Positions 43,673-52,492 of a stretch of DNA of 64,000 nt are shown in pieces. The DNA is from JADGNZ01 sp963715895 (GTDB lineage Bacteria > Acidobacteriota > Thermoanaerobaculia > Gp7-AA8): assembly GCA_963715895.1 (NCBI GenBank), contig OY970284.1:434001-498000 (forward strand), given 5' to 3'. Within the stretch, counting starts at the first letter, position 1. Each line of letters starts with the position of its first letter. The notes beneath the pieces were generated by a model, which did not search any database, was not told where the DNA came from, and saw only the letters and a program-made list of their open reading frames with translations. The position numbers and the translations under genes were made by a program.

Positions 43673-45124
43673 ATGGACAGAAGGGTCAGCTTCATCACGA
43701 CTGCAATTCTTGCTCTGCTCTGTTACAGCCTGCCCCTTCTCGCCTCTGACCACGTCACGAGGGTTCCGGATGCGGCTCGAACGATCACGTTTCACGGACT
43801 GCCAACCGTCACGTACGACGTGATCCAATCTCGTCTATCGGCAGTGCGCGTCGACGGTCGTGTGATACTCAACGTTGTGACGACTCCCGACGGCGCGGTT
43901 CAGTCGATGGATGCGCCCGGACGGTGGTCGTGGCTCTTTGCCGCCAGCGGCGGAAACATCCACCATCGGTTCTCTGTCACCGGCGGCCACGGGCAGTATG
44001 ACGGCGATGTTCCGATGGCTACGCAGCAACTGGGCAGCGAACTGCCTCTCTTCCTCGACACAGTTCGAGATGAGCTCGGACTACAGGAAGTCTGGCAGAG
44101 AACGACTGTCATTAGCGCTGTCGGCTCGGTCGGTTACGATGTCCTGGATTCAGCTACGCGGTCGACGATCCTGCGATTGCGCCAGTCAGACGATGACGTC
44201 CGCGTTGGTCTCAGCGCCTCGGGGCAGCCACTCTTCTACGATCTCCGCCTGCCTCTTAGTCTGCCGGATGCCCAGGCTGCCGCGGTACCCACACGGCTTA
44301 TTGTGTCGCACACCGGACGCGTGCAGCTCGCGTTGCCGGCGCCCCGGCCGAATGCCATTACCTCTGTCATGTGGTCAGAGGACCCGACTGTGCGAGGCGT
44401 CACCTACCAGCACTTTGTCGTCGAAATGCCTGCCGCAGCCGGACGTGTTCGCTCGTTGATGACGTGGCAGTGTGGCAACTCCTACTCGTGCTACGACGAC
44501 CCGACCTACGGCTACACCTGCTGGTGGCAGGACGAGTACTGCAATTCCCCTGATCCCCCACCTCCGCCGCCTGACGATGGCGGAGGTGGTCCGGGCGGCG
44601 GGACCACGGAGACACCACAGCAGACGCAGCGCGATCTTTACGTCAGCACCGGCTGTTCTCCGGTGCCTGACGCAAGCCAGTTTCTCGATCGTTCCGGCTA
44701 CAACGCCAGCGGCTTGGCCAACTACTTCTCGTTCGATGCCTTCAAGTATCCCAACAAGGACTATGTACTTGTCGATCAAGCGTTGGTCCGCGGGCTTTCG
44801 GTGATGCAATCCGAGCTCGATACGATGTCGCTGCCCGGCCTCTCTGGTTATGCCGACGGCTCCGGTTACCGCATTCCCGGTTCGAACTCTGATACGCCGT
44901 GCGGCGATCACTGCTACGGAACGGCGGTCGATTTGAACGTCCATAACAGCAGCGGCGTGCATGACTGCCACATATGGAACGCTCTTGCCGGTGCCGCCAA
45001 TGCGGCCGGAGGTTGGGTCGAGCCCGCGTCCATGATCGCACCCAGCGGCGGTACGCCGGATCACTTCCACGTAGCATTCGATGGCCGCACGAACACCAAC
45101 TATGGCGACGCCTGCACGAACTAG
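43673..45124 (+). CDS. Secreted protein with C-terminal M15-type (D-Ala-D-Ala carboxypeptidase) domain
   Basis: 483 residues; ATG preceded by AGGAG at 10 bases. Signal peptide ending LPLLASD. Residues 30-270 are an unrecognised beta-rich domain. A Cys-rich segment (CGNSYSCYDDPTYGYTCWW, about 265-285) and a Pro/Gly linker (about 293-315) follow. The C-terminal domain has YRIPGSNSD, HCYGTAVDL and DHFHVAF, which fit the His-x6-Asp and His-x-His zinc sites of M15 peptidases. Such enzymes cut D-Ala bonds in peptidoglycan. The gene looks less GC-rich than its neighbours and is followed 13 bp later by another secreted protein gene. Confidence 0.75.
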   Translation: MDRRVSFITTAILALLCYSLPLLASDHVTRVPDAARTITFHGLPTVTYDVIQSRLSAVRVDGRVILNVVTTPDGAVQSMDAPGRWSWLFAASGGNIHHRFSVTGGHGQYDGDVPMATQQLGSELPLFLDTVRDELGLQEVWQRTTVISAVGSVGYDVLDSATRSTILRLRQSDDDVRVGLSASGQPLFYDLRLPLSLPDAQAAAVPTRLIVSHTGRVQLALPAPRPNAITSVMWSEDPTVRGVTYQHFVVEMPAAAGRVRSLMTWQCGNSYSCYDDPTYGYTCWWQDEYCNSPDPPPPPPDDGGGGPGGGTTETPQQTQRDLYVSTGCSPVPDASQFLDRSGYNASGLANYFSFDAFKYPNKDYVLVDQALVRGLSVMQSELDTMSLPGLSGYADGSGYRIPGSNSDTPCGDHCYGTAVDLNVHNSSGVHDCHIWNALAGAANAAGGWVEPASMIAPSGGTPDHFHVAFDGRTNTNYGDACTN

Positions 45125-45137
45125 TGAGGACACTAAA

Positions 45138-45950
45138 ATGAAACAGATCGTCTCAGCGTTTCTAACGGTTCTCTTGACGACCGCCATAACCGCACAGACA
45201 CACGATTGCACAATTTCAGAATCGGTCCTGCTGCCATACACGCATGGCAACACGGCCACAAAGCTCCAGTGGCGACAATCGGGTGACGCGTTCGAGAATC
45301 TGTATGCCCGTTGCCCAGCGGGACCCGCTGGCCGTGCCTCCCGAGCAATTTTTTTCCAGTTGGTCGACCTGGTGTTCAAGGCCGGAGAAACCGCCGGCCG
45401 TGGTGAGCTCGACCCGGACAGGTCAGAAGCCGCCTGGGAGTCGGCGAACCAATACGAGTACGACCTCCGGCAATACATGGACCGCATCGTCAACGAGAAA
45501 GACGTGGAGTTCAAATCGGTGATCCTGAAAACCGCAAACGCCCGTGCCATCAGCCGGCTCGGACCCGACGCGAAATACGACGTACTTCGGATGGTTCATA
45601 TCGCGGACCCAGCCAGGATTGGCGCGGGACATCATTCGGCATATACCCAGGCCATCCTGACGCTGGGCTTGTGGATCGATCCTGCCGACGAGCGATTTAC
45701 TGCAGACGAGAAGCGTGAGATGACGGATGTGCTGATGGCCAAGGCCTCAGAACACCCCGAAGCAGTCAAAGCAGTCAACATCGATCTGGAGAGTGCCGGC
45801 GCCGTTCTCAGGGCGCTCGGGCACGCCACTACACCTGAGGCGATTTCGGTACTTCAGAAATGGACGCAGAGCCCCAACCCATCGCTTCGAGAAGCTGCGC
45901 AGGAGGGGACTACTGCGGTGAAAGCGCGCCTTCAGAAGCGAGATCAATAG
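45138..45950 (+). CDS. Secreted hypothetical protein with HEAT-like C-terminus
   Basis: 270 residues from the ATG at 45138, with GAGGA seven bases upstream. The signal peptide is MKQIVSAFLTVLLTTAITAQ. The mature chain is helical. From about residue 160 it shows short alpha-alpha units (DLESAGAVLRALGHATTPEA, ISVLQKWTQSPNPSLREAA) like HEAT repeats. Two Cys in the N-terminal region could form a disulfide. No enzyme motif is seen. It follows the M15-like gene at 13 bp and may form a secreted pair with it. Confidence 0.7.
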   Translation: MKQIVSAFLTVLLTTAITAQTHDCTISESVLLPYTHGNTATKLQWRQSGDAFENLYARCPAGPAGRASRAIFFQLVDLVFKAGETAGRGELDPDRSEAAWESANQYEYDLRQYMDRIVNEKDVEFKSVILKTANARAISRLGPDAKYDVLRMVHIADPARIGAGHHSAYTQAILTLGLWIDPADERFTADEKREMTDVLMAKASEHPEAVKAVNIDLESAGAVLRALGHATTPEAISVLQKWTQSPNPSLREAAQEGTTAVKARLQKRDQ

Positions 45951-45976
45951 ATGCGACACGACGAACTCTGTCCAGC

Positions 45977-46567
45977 TCACTCCGCTTCCGTCTTCCGCAC
46001 CGTCACGTCAAACTTCCACTGGTGGTCCTGGTAGTAAAACGACACCAGCGAGACGAATGGCTTGTCGAGCGGCTTGTTCTGCCTGGTCTCGAACATCGGA
46101 TAGAGCGACGTCGGTCGAGTGTAGTGCCACACCAGCTCGCCGTGGCCGGTGGTCGGCTCGGTGGGATGGCGTTGAAAGTTGCGCAGGCCGTCGTAGACGC
46201 GGTAACAGATCAGGCCGCGGAAGACCGGACCGCGCGCGCTCGGCGCCGTACCGAGGATCGGGAAGCCTTTCGGCGTGACTTGGGCGACGTACGCGGCTCC
46301 GTCCGGAGTCGCTCCGCCCGTCACGGTGATGAGGGCGGCCTTCTGAAGATGATCGAACGTACGGAGCGAGCGCTCGTCGAACTCATCTTTCGGAAAACGC
46401 GCATTCCACCAGACCTTCTGCGGCACCTCCGCGTAGATCGGCTCGGACGTGAAACGGACGTCGCTGAGGATCTGCTCGGCTTTTGCAGCGGTAAGGGGCT
46501 CACGCTTCTGGCAAGCCACCGCCAGAAGGAGGAGCGCGAATGCAACTTGACTCGTTCGACTGCGCAT
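45977..46567 (-). CDS. Hypothetical lipoprotein
   Basis: 196 residues. The signal peptide MRSRTSQVAFALLLLAVAC ends in the lipobox LAVAC, so lipidation is likely. The mature part is globular with GFPILGTAPSARGPVFRGL and a Trp/Tyr-rich C-terminus (SFYYQDHQWKFDVTV). No family is recognised. The ATG at 46565-46567 shares bases with an ATG on the other strand (CATG), and the transporter start probably lies 77 bp further away. Confidence 0.75.
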   Translation of the reverse strand: MRSRTSQVAFALLLLAVACQKREPLTAAKAEQILSDVRFTSEPIYAEVPQKVWWNARFPKDEFDERSLRTFDHLQKAALITVTGGATPDGAAYVAQVTPKGFPILGTAPSARGPVFRGLICYRVYDGLRNFQRHPTEPTTGHGELVWHYTRPTSLYPMFETRQNKPLDKPFVSLVSFYYQDHQWKFDVTVRKTEAE

Positions 46568-46643
46568 GTTGTCATCCCCCCGCTTTCAGGGCCAAGCGAA
46601 CGATACCGCGAGAATCCCCCCGGGAAATCCACGAGAAATCCAA

Positions 46644-49166
46644 TTGACCGACCGAATCCTCGACGCGCTGGCGCGTCTCTGCCTGCGACGCAATAAAGAA
46701 ATCATCGTCACCGCGCTGGTGCTGGCGGTGCTTGCCGTCATCGGCGCGACCCGGCTCTCGTTCGATCCCGATCTGCTGAACCTCATCCCGCAGCAGAACC
46801 GCCAGGTCAACGAGTTCCGCAAAGTCCTCAGGGACCTCGGCACGATCGACTACCACATCGTGGTGATGGACATGCCGAAAGGGCGCGACGTTCATGACTA
46901 CGACTCGCTCATCGATGCCATCGCCGAGGGGTATCGGAAGAATCCGAAGATCGAAGATGTGACGTACAAGATCCCCAACCCACTCGACTTCATCGAGATC
47001 ATCCTCCCGAAAGCTTTGCTCTTTCTGACGCCCGCCGAGCTCGACGAGGTCGCCGCAAAACTGACCGACCAGGGCATCCGCGATTCGGTTGCCCGCAACC
47101 GCGCCATGCTCCAAACGCCGCAGGCGATGGCGATGAAGTCGCTCGTTCAATACGATCCCTTCAACCTCCTGCCGATCTTCCTTCGCAAGTTTCAGTCCGC
47201 CGGCAGCGGATTCCGTATCGATACCTCCAGCGGCTACTACATGTCGTCGGATCACAGCATGCTGTTGATCCTGACCAAGCCGAAGAGGCCCGCGCAGGAC
47301 GTGCCGTTCGGCAAGGCGCTGCTCAACGAGGGCTCGCTGCTCGAAGCATCGGCCCTGGCCGATTTTCAGAAGAACGCGCCGCCGGGAACGCCCTTGCCGA
47401 GGGTCTCCCACACCGGCGGCTATGAGATCGCCGTCGGAGACGCCGACCTCATTCGCAAAGACGTCATCATCAACATCGTCGGCACGGTCATCGGCGTGCT
47501 GGCGCTGTTCCTCTACGCCTTCCGCCGCCCGGCCTCGATCATCTACGCCGGCGCGCCGCTCGCCCTCGGCCTGCTGCTGACCTTCGGCATGGCCGGCGTG
47601 ACCTACGGCAAGCTCTCGCAGGCCAGCGCCGGGTTCGCGGCGCTGCTGGCCGGGCTGGGCATCGACTTCATCACCGTTCTCTACGGCCGTTACGTCGACG
47701 AGAGAAACCGCGGCACGGCGATGCAGGAAGCCATCCGCGTGATCATGCGCTCGACGATGCCGGGCGTCTTCGTCGCCGCCATCACCACGGCCGGAACGTT
47801 CTTTGCCTTCCTGGCCACCGACTTCCGCGGAATGACGCAGCTCGGCCTCCTCACCGGCATCGGCATCCTGTTCTTCCTCCTCTGCGTCATGTTCCTGCTT
47901 CCGGCGCTGATCGTCTTTTCGGAGAGGAAAGAATCGCGGAAAGCGCCGAAGCTCTATCTGCACTCGTTCGGTGCCGGAAAGCTGATCGACATCTCCGTGG
48001 CCCGACCGCTGGTGACCATCGGAATCTGGATCGTATTCATCGCCGTCTGCGGCGTACTGGCGACGGGCGTCCACTTCAGCGACAACATTCAGGACCTGCG
48101 GGCGAAGGGGAATACCGGCGTCGTCAATCAGTCGCGCATCACCGAGAAGTTCGGACAGTCGTTCGACTTCATGATGTACGTCTGCGAGGGGAAGACGCTG
48201 GAGGAGGCGCTGGAGAAAACGCGCACCGCCTCGAAGGACCTCGACGCACTCGTGTCGGATCACACCATCGCCTCCTACCAGTCGATCTCGTCTTTCCTCC
48301 CGCCGGCGGTCGACCAGCAGAAGATCATCGACCGGCTGCACGCGGGAAGCGGGAACGAATTCAACACCGCACGTATCGACCGCACCTTCCGCGCCGCCCT
48401 GGCCGAAAACGGCTTCCGCCCGGAGGTGTACGACGACTACATGAAGCTTTTCGCGCAGACGTTGTCGCCCGCACAGCCGGTCACGCTGCAGACGATCGGC
48501 AACGCCGAGATCACCAAGCTGACCACACGCTTCGTGAAACAGGTGGGCAGCGGCTGGATGTCGGTGATCAACGTCTACCCGACCGGCGGGAAATGGCCGC
48601 GCGATGTTCCGGCGAAGCTGCTGGCGCTGCCCGACCGGCACCCCGGCGACGTCCTCACCGGCGTGAACCTCGTCAGCGCCACGCTGCGGCGGATCGTGAA
48701 AGCGGACGCGACGCGCTCGACGATCATCGGCTTCATCGCCGTGCTGGTCCTGATGTTCGCCAGTTTCCGCAACGTCAGGCTGACCCTGCTCTCGTTTGTC
48801 CCGTTCGTGGCCGGCGCGGTGGGGATGCTGGGACTGATGGCGCTGCTCGGGCTCGAGTTCAACTTCATGAACATCTTCGTCGGGCTGATGATCATCGGCG
48901 TGGCCACCGACTACGCCATCTACATGCTGCAGCGCTATCGCGAGGCACCCGCGGCGTTCCGGGGAAGCGCGCATGAAACAGGCAAGGCCATCGTCATGGC
49001 CGCGCTTACGGCGATCGTCGGCTACGGCTCCTTCGCCTTTTCGCACTATCCAGGGCTCCGCTCGATTGGGTATGCTTCGACATTCGGCATCGGCCTGAGC
49101 GGACTTGCCGCGATCACGCTGCTGCCGGCCATCCTCGTGATGGGAAGTAAGAAGGCAGAAAGCTGA
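46644..49166 (+). CDS. MMPL-type RND transporter (hopanoid HpnN-like)
   Basis: About 840 residues from a TTG at 46644, giving MTDRILDALARLCLRRNKEI; an ATG at 46566 adds 26 residues unlike family members and touches the divergent gene. Twelve transmembrane segments in two RND halves with large periplasmic loops (about 30-270 and 465-690). The conserved acidic residue lies in ASAGFAALLAGLGIDFITVL and its equivalent in VGLMIIGVATDYAIYM. HpnN exports hopanoids; other MMPL proteins export lipids. No squalene-hopene gene is in the window, so the cargo is undecided. The last residues (KKAES) derive from a small repeat array. Confidence 0.85.
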   Translation: MTDRILDALARLCLRRNKEIIVTALVLAVLAVIGATRLSFDPDLLNLIPQQNRQVNEFRKVLRDLGTIDYHIVVMDMPKGRDVHDYDSLIDAIAEGYRKNPKIEDVTYKIPNPLDFIEIILPKALLFLTPAELDEVAAKLTDQGIRDSVARNRAMLQTPQAMAMKSLVQYDPFNLLPIFLRKFQSAGSGFRIDTSSGYYMSSDHSMLLILTKPKRPAQDVPFGKALLNEGSLLEASALADFQKNAPPGTPLPRVSHTGGYEIAVGDADLIRKDVIINIVGTVIGVLALFLYAFRRPASIIYAGAPLALGLLLTFGMAGVTYGKLSQASAGFAALLAGLGIDFITVLYGRYVDERNRGTAMQEAIRVIMRSTMPGVFVAAITTAGTFFAFLATDFRGMTQLGLLTGIGILFFLLCVMFLLPALIVFSERKESRKAPKLYLHSFGAGKLIDISVARPLVTIGIWIVFIAVCGVLATGVHFSDNIQDLRAKGNTGVVNQSRITEKFGQSFDFMMYVCEGKTLEEALEKTRTASKDLDALVSDHTIASYQSISSFLPPAVDQQKIIDRLHAGSGNEFNTARIDRTFRAALAENGFRPEVYDDYMKLFAQTLSPAQPVTLQTIGNAEITKLTTRFVKQVGSGWMSVINVYPTGGKWPRDVPAKLLALPDRHPGDVLTGVNLVSATLRRIVKADATRSTIIGFIAVLVLMFASFRNVRLTLLSFVPFVAGAVGMLGLMALLGLEFNFMNIFVGLMIIGVATDYAIYMLQRYREAPAAFRGSAHETGKAIVMAALTAIVGYGSFAFSHYPGLRSIGYASTFGIGLSGLAAITLLPAILVMGSKKAES

Positions 49167-49203
49167 AGGCAGAAGGGCTCTCATCCCTCAGCTTTCATCC
49201 TTT
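49152..49203. repeat. Short inverted array O (word AGGCAGA/AAGCTGA)
   Basis: Left arm AAGGCAGAAAGCTGAAGG followed by CAGAAGGG (49152-49177) is three to four 7-bp words. The right arm CCCTCAGCTTTCATCCTTT (49185-49203) is its imperfect complement with a gap. The MMPL stop codon lies within it, and it abuts the bioY ribosome binding site. Confidence 0.7.
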
Positions 49204-49216
49204 GGGAGACAACAGA

Positions 49217-49798
49217 ATGCAGACCACCGCCCAGACCATCCCCGCGTCGCTCCTGACCCGCATCGTGCGCGGCCGGGCCGCTCTCGACGTGCTGCTCATC
49301 ATCGGCGCCTCGGCGGTCATCGCCATCGCCGCGCAGATCGCTATCCCGATCCCAGGCACACTGGTGCCGCTGACGCTGCAACCGCTTGCCGTCCTGCTCG
49401 TCGGCGTCACCCTCGGCTCCGCGCGCGGCGCCGCGGCCGCGGCTCTCTATCTGCTGGAGGGTTTCAGCGGCCTCCCGGTATTCGCACAAGGTCACGGCGG
49501 ACCGATCTGGCTTGCCGGTCCCACCGCCGGTTACCTCTTCTCCTATCCCTTCGCCGCATTCCTGGCCGGCTGGTTCTCGCAGCGCGGCTGGGGCTCGACG
49601 ACTCTCCGTGCCGTCGCCGGCATGCTGGTGGCCCTCGGCGTGATCTACCTCGGCGGCTGGTCGTGGCTGGCGGCGTTCGCCGGCGCGAAGCAGGCCTGGA
49701 TTGCCGGCGTGCGGCCGTTCATCCTCGCCGACATCGTCAAAGTGGCGATCGGAGCCTCGCTTCTGCCGCAATTGCAACGCCTCATCGCAAAGATCTGA
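49217..49798 (+). CDS. bioY: Biotin transporter S component BioY
   Basis: 193 residues from the ATG at 49217, with GGGAG eight bases upstream. Six transmembrane helices. Family motifs: IPGTLVPLTLQPLAVLL, the AALYLLEGFSGLPVFAQGHGG segment in two parts, and GPTAGYLFSYPFAAFLAGW. BioY binds biotin as the substrate protein of an ECF transporter, or works alone. No ecfA/T genes lie nearby. No biotin synthesis genes are visible either, though a biotin-carrier gene lies at 61188-61574. Confidence 0.93.
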   Translation: MQTTAQTIPASLLTRIVRGRAALDVLLIIGASAVIAIAAQIAIPIPGTLVPLTLQPLAVLLVGVTLGSARGAAAAALYLLEGFSGLPVFAQGHGGPIWLAGPTAGYLFSYPFAAFLAGWFSQRGWGSTTLRAVAGMLVALGVIYLGGWSWLAAFAGAKQAWIAGVRPFILADIVKVAIGASLLPQLQRLIAKI

Positions 49799-49854
49799 CG
49801 CCTCTCGCTGGCATCCCGTTGGCAGTACGAATAACCATCCGAAGGAGGATGCGG

Positions 49855-50097
49855 ATGGTTGACAACATGAACCCCACCACTCAGTTTCACCCCTACCAGC
49901 CTGAGACGAGTGTACCGGTCGCGGAACGTCCGGAGACCGGTTTCAACGGCTTTCTGAACAAGGTCGGCATCGATCCGACGAACCTGAAATCACTGGACAA
50001 GGTGCGCGCCTACGCAAAGGCCAATCCGGCGAAAGTCCTCGGCGGACTGGCCGCAATCGCCATCGGGATCGGGCTTCTGCGGGGACGGAGATCGTAG
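49855..50097 (+). CDS. Small hypothetical protein with C-terminal transmembrane helix
   Basis: 80 residues from the ATG at 49855, seven bases after AAGGAGG. The N-terminal half is polar (TTQFHPYQPETSVPVAERPE). The middle is amphipathic (LKSLDKVRAYAKANPAKV). The end is one hydrophobic helix capped by basic residues (GGLAAIAIGIGLLRGRRS), like DUF883-type small membrane proteins. Its stop is 18 bp before the split copy of element F. Confidence 0.7.
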   Translation: MVDNMNPTTQFHPYQPETSVPVAERPETGFNGFLNKVGIDPTNLKSLDKVRAYAKANPAKVLGGLAAIAIGIGLLRGRRS

Positions 50098-50115
50098 CGA
50101 GCCAATAGAGAGACC

Positions 50116-50129
50116 GATGTGGCACAGAC
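50116..50129. repeat. Element F, second copy, left fragment
   Basis: GATGTGGCACAGAC is the start of the left arm of element F. Its last nine bases GGCACAGAC (50121-50129) are the left target-site duplicate of the IS element that splits the repeat. Confidence 0.9.
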
Positions 50130-51484
50130 CACAGTTGTCCAAATTAGGTTAGGAGAATTTGGCCCTCGACGGAAACGCCGGGCTCTGTAGGATTAGGCAG
50201 TTCGACCAAGAACGACCGATCAACAGGAGGCCCAGCGTTGAGTGCATTTTCTAGCGTATTCGGACAGATTCTCAAGTTGTTTCCCCGGGCAGAGTTCGAG
50301 CAGTTGGTTCGAGAGGCCAAGGCCGAGAGGCACGCTCGAGGGTTCACCTGTTGGCAGCAGTTCGTGGCGATGCTGTTTTGCCAGTTGGGCAAGGCCCAAT
50401 CGCTTCGTGAGATATGCCAGGGACTGGCCTCGGTGGAAGGGAAGCTCAATCACCTCGGTATCGAGGAGGCGCCGAACAAGTCCACCCTTTCCTACGCAAA
50501 CGCCCACCGGCCGTGGGAGTTGTACCAGCTCGTTTTCGAGCAGATGTATCAGCGCTGCCGTCAGATTGCACCGAAGCATAAGCTGCGGTTCAAGAACCCG
50601 TTGCTGTCGATCGACGCAACCGTGATCGAGCTTTGCGCGAGCCTGTTTGACTGGGCTCACTACAAGCAGACCAAGGGAGCGGTGAAGCTTCACATGATTC
50701 TCGATCACAACGGGCTGCTACCGAGCTTCTGCCTCATCACCGAAGCCCGAAAGTACGACGTGACAGTGGCTCGGGACTGGGATTTCCCAGCCGGTACGAT
50801 CATCGCTTTCGATCGTGGATACATCGACTTCCGCTGGTTTCGCTCACTCGACCAACGCGGCATCTTCTTCGTCACGCGACTCAAACGACGGACGACCTAT
50901 TCTGTGGTCAAAGAGAACCCCATTCCTCAGAAGGGCGGCGTTCTTCGCGATGCCACCATCCAGCTGACCAGCCGGCAACTCAGAGGCGGTTCCTCTCCAC
51001 TTCTTCGCTTGGTCGAGTATCGCGCTCAGGACGGCCGGACCTATGAGTTTCTCACCAACCATCTGAGCTTCGGACCAACCACCATCGCTGCCATCTATGA
51101 ACAGCGATGGCAGATCGAGTCGTTTTTTAAAGCCATCAAGCAGAACCTGCGCATCAAGACCTTCGTGGGGACCTCCGCGAATGCTCTTCACATCCAGGTC
51201 TGGACGGCTCTGATCGCCATCCTCACGCTTCGGTACCTCAAGCTACGCTCCACGTTCGGATGGGCTCTGTCGAATCTGCTCGCCATCTTGCGGTTCAACC
51301 TGTTCGCTTACCGCGATCTGTGGTCCTGGCTCAACGACCCGTTCACTCCACCGCCTCTCCCTCCACCCGCTCAACTCTCCCTCAATTTGGACAGCATCTG
51401 AGGGGGTCGATCTCACTTCCCGTCAAAAATGACTCGTACGCTCAGCAGAACCGGCCGTTTCTCAACCTAATTTGGACAGCTGTG
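50130..51484 (+). mobile_element. Complete IS4-family insertion sequence
   Basis: 1355 bp. Terminal inverted repeats of at least 19 bp: left CACAGTTGTCCAAATTAGG at 50130, right complement CACAGCTGTCCAAATTAGG ending at 51484, with one mismatch. GGCACAGAC is duplicated at 50121-50129 and 51485-51493, a 9-bp target duplication. It carries one transposase gene and no cargo. Removing the IS and one duplicate restores element F exactly as in the intact copy at 23969. Confidence 0.95.
50238..51401 (+). CDS. IS4-family transposase
   Basis: 387 residues from a TTG at 50238, seven bases after AGGAGG. An N-terminal DUF4372-like helical region (residues 1-75) is followed by the DDE catalytic core: LLSIDATVI (first Asp), IIAFDRGYIDF (second Asp) and YEQRWQIESFFKAIK, the IS4 Y-R-E-K signature with the catalytic Glu. 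The protein is full-length with no frameshift, so the element may be active. A Pro-rich tail ends at SLNLDSI. Nothing in the window shows a second copy. Confidence 0.95.
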   Translation: MSAFSSVFGQILKLFPRAEFEQLVREAKAERHARGFTCWQQFVAMLFCQLGKAQSLREICQGLASVEGKLNHLGIEEAPNKSTLSYANAHRPWELYQLVFEQMYQRCRQIAPKHKLRFKNPLLSIDATVIELCASLFDWAHYKQTKGAVKLHMILDHNGLLPSFCLITEARKYDVTVARDWDFPAGTIIAFDRGYIDFRWFRSLDQRGIFFVTRLKRRTTYSVVKENPIPQKGGVLRDATIQLTSRQLRGGSSPLLRLVEYRAQDGRTYEFLTNHLSFGPTTIAAIYEQRWQIESFFKAIKQNLRIKTFVGTSANALHIQVWTALIAILTLRYLKLRSTFGWALSNLLAILRFNLFAYRDLWSWLNDPFTPPPLPPPAQLSLNLDSI

Positions 51485-51588
51485 GGCACAGACACTCTTG
51501 TCTGTGCCGGCCTCGCCACGATCAAGATCGCAAGCCCTCAGCGGCGGCGGCTCCGGCCGGGGCACAGACAAGAGTGTCTGTGCCACAT
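51485..51588. repeat. Element F, second copy, right fragment
   Basis: Contains the rest of the left arm (51494-51508), a core sharing AGATCGCAAGCCC and GGCTCCGGC with the first copy, and the full right arm (51561-51588). The first nine bases are the right target duplicate of the IS. The element ends 21 bp before the stop of the prepilin-like gene. Confidence 0.9.
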
Positions 51589-51609
51589 TGCACTTCGTAT
51601 AAGCCTGCC

Positions 51610-52017
51610 TTACTGCGAGTGATAGGTGTAATCGACCATCACCCGCTGCCCGATGATTCTTCCCTGCACGCGCACGGTCGCTTTCATCGGCATCACGCCG
51701 CTCGTATTGGCCTCGGCGTCGATGTTGAAGGCGGTTCCGGCAACCTTGCAGTCCGCCTTCATCGACCCCTGCTCGTCGTCGGCGTTGATGGTGTCGCCGG
51801 CGTTGCGCGTGACCATGGACGCCGCCGAGAGCTCGGCCGCGCTCTCGGCCAGGGTCGCGGCGATGACGTGCGAGCGGAACCGCTGGGCCTCGCGCAATGC
51901 GCGTGAAGAGTCCATCAGCATCAGCTCCATCAGAGCGAAGTAGAGGATCGCCAGCGCAATCGCCGCGATCAGCACATACCCGCGCTCATGCGTGCGGGCG
52001 CGGAACGAAGATCTCAT
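51610..52017 (-). CDS. Minor pseudopilin-like protein lacking Glu5
   Basis: 135 residues from the ATG at 52015-52017; a TTG nine bases earlier is less likely. A basic leader RTHERG is followed by YVLIAAIALAILYFALMELML, a prepilin-type helix. The +5 position is Ala rather than Glu, as in GspK/PilX-type tip subunits. The soluble part is short. It overlaps the upstream prepilin gene by 32 bp. The three prepilin genes 52875-51610 form one operon. Confidence 0.75.
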   Translation of the reverse strand: MRSSFRARTHERGYVLIAAIALAILYFALMELMLMDSSRALREAQRFRSHVIAATLAESAAELSAASMVTRNAGDTINADDEQGSMKADCKVAGTAFNIDAEANTSGVMPMKATVRVQGRIIGQRVMVDYTYHSQ

Positions 52018-52492
52018 CAATGGCAAGTTTTCCTTGTGTGTCGATGGCCCGGATGTGGACCTGCTGCTCGTCGCCCGATTCCATCGGCTCCAGCGAGGTG
52101 ACGAAAATCGGGTCCTCGTGCGTCATCCATTCCGACGACTTCAGCGTCGCTTTGAAAGCGACGCGATGCACTTCGCCGGGTTGGCCGAAATCCCAAACCA
52201 CCGTTTCCGCGGTGCCGTCCTGGTTGATCGTGTAGACGATGAGCGTCGTCGGCGACTGGCTGTACTTGTCGAAGGTGTCGGGGAACGAGGTGCTGTCGAG
52301 GATGTCGCGCCGCATCCGGGCCAGGACATTGCCGACCTCCGGATGGGCGAAGAAGTTGATCGGCCACTTCTTCTCGTTGCGGCGCATCTCGGTCGTGAGC
52401 GTGACCAGGATGTAGAGGAAGATGCCGAAGAGCGCCATCACCACGACGATCTCCAGGAGCGAGTAGCCGCGCGCGCGGCGGCGGATCACCAC
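51986..52492 (-). CDS. Type II/IV pseudopilin (GspJ/PulJ-like)
   Basis: 168 residues. The prepilin leader RRRARG is followed by YSLLEIVVVMALFGIFLYIL; cleavage falls after Gly, with Glu at +5. The soluble domain has NVLARMRRDILDSTSF, typical of GspJ-like minor pseudopilins. Such proteins prime pseudopilus or type IV pilus assembly in the inner membrane. The start overlaps the upstream prepilin stop by 7 bp. No assembly ATPase or prepilin peptidase gene lies near. Confidence 0.85.
   Translation of the reverse strand: MVIRRRARGYSLLEIVVVMALFGIFLYILVTLTTEMRRNEKKWPINFFAHPEVGNVLARMRRDILDSTSFPDTFDKYSQSPTTLIVYTINQDGTAETVVWDFGQPGEVHRVAFKATLKSSEWMTHEDPIFVTSLEPMESGDEQQVHIRAIDTQGKLAIDEIFVPRPHA

Noticed and set aside
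46572..49184. 870-residue open frame antisense to the MMPL transporter
   Set aside because: High GC at third positions keeps the opposite strand open. The translation is Arg/Asp/His-rich with no domain, while the forward strand has a clear 12-helix transporter.
50098..51609. Possible composite transposon between the two copies of element F
   Set aside because: The copies at 24 and 50 kb have the same internal design, but no cargo boundary or common duplicates surround the 26 kb between them.
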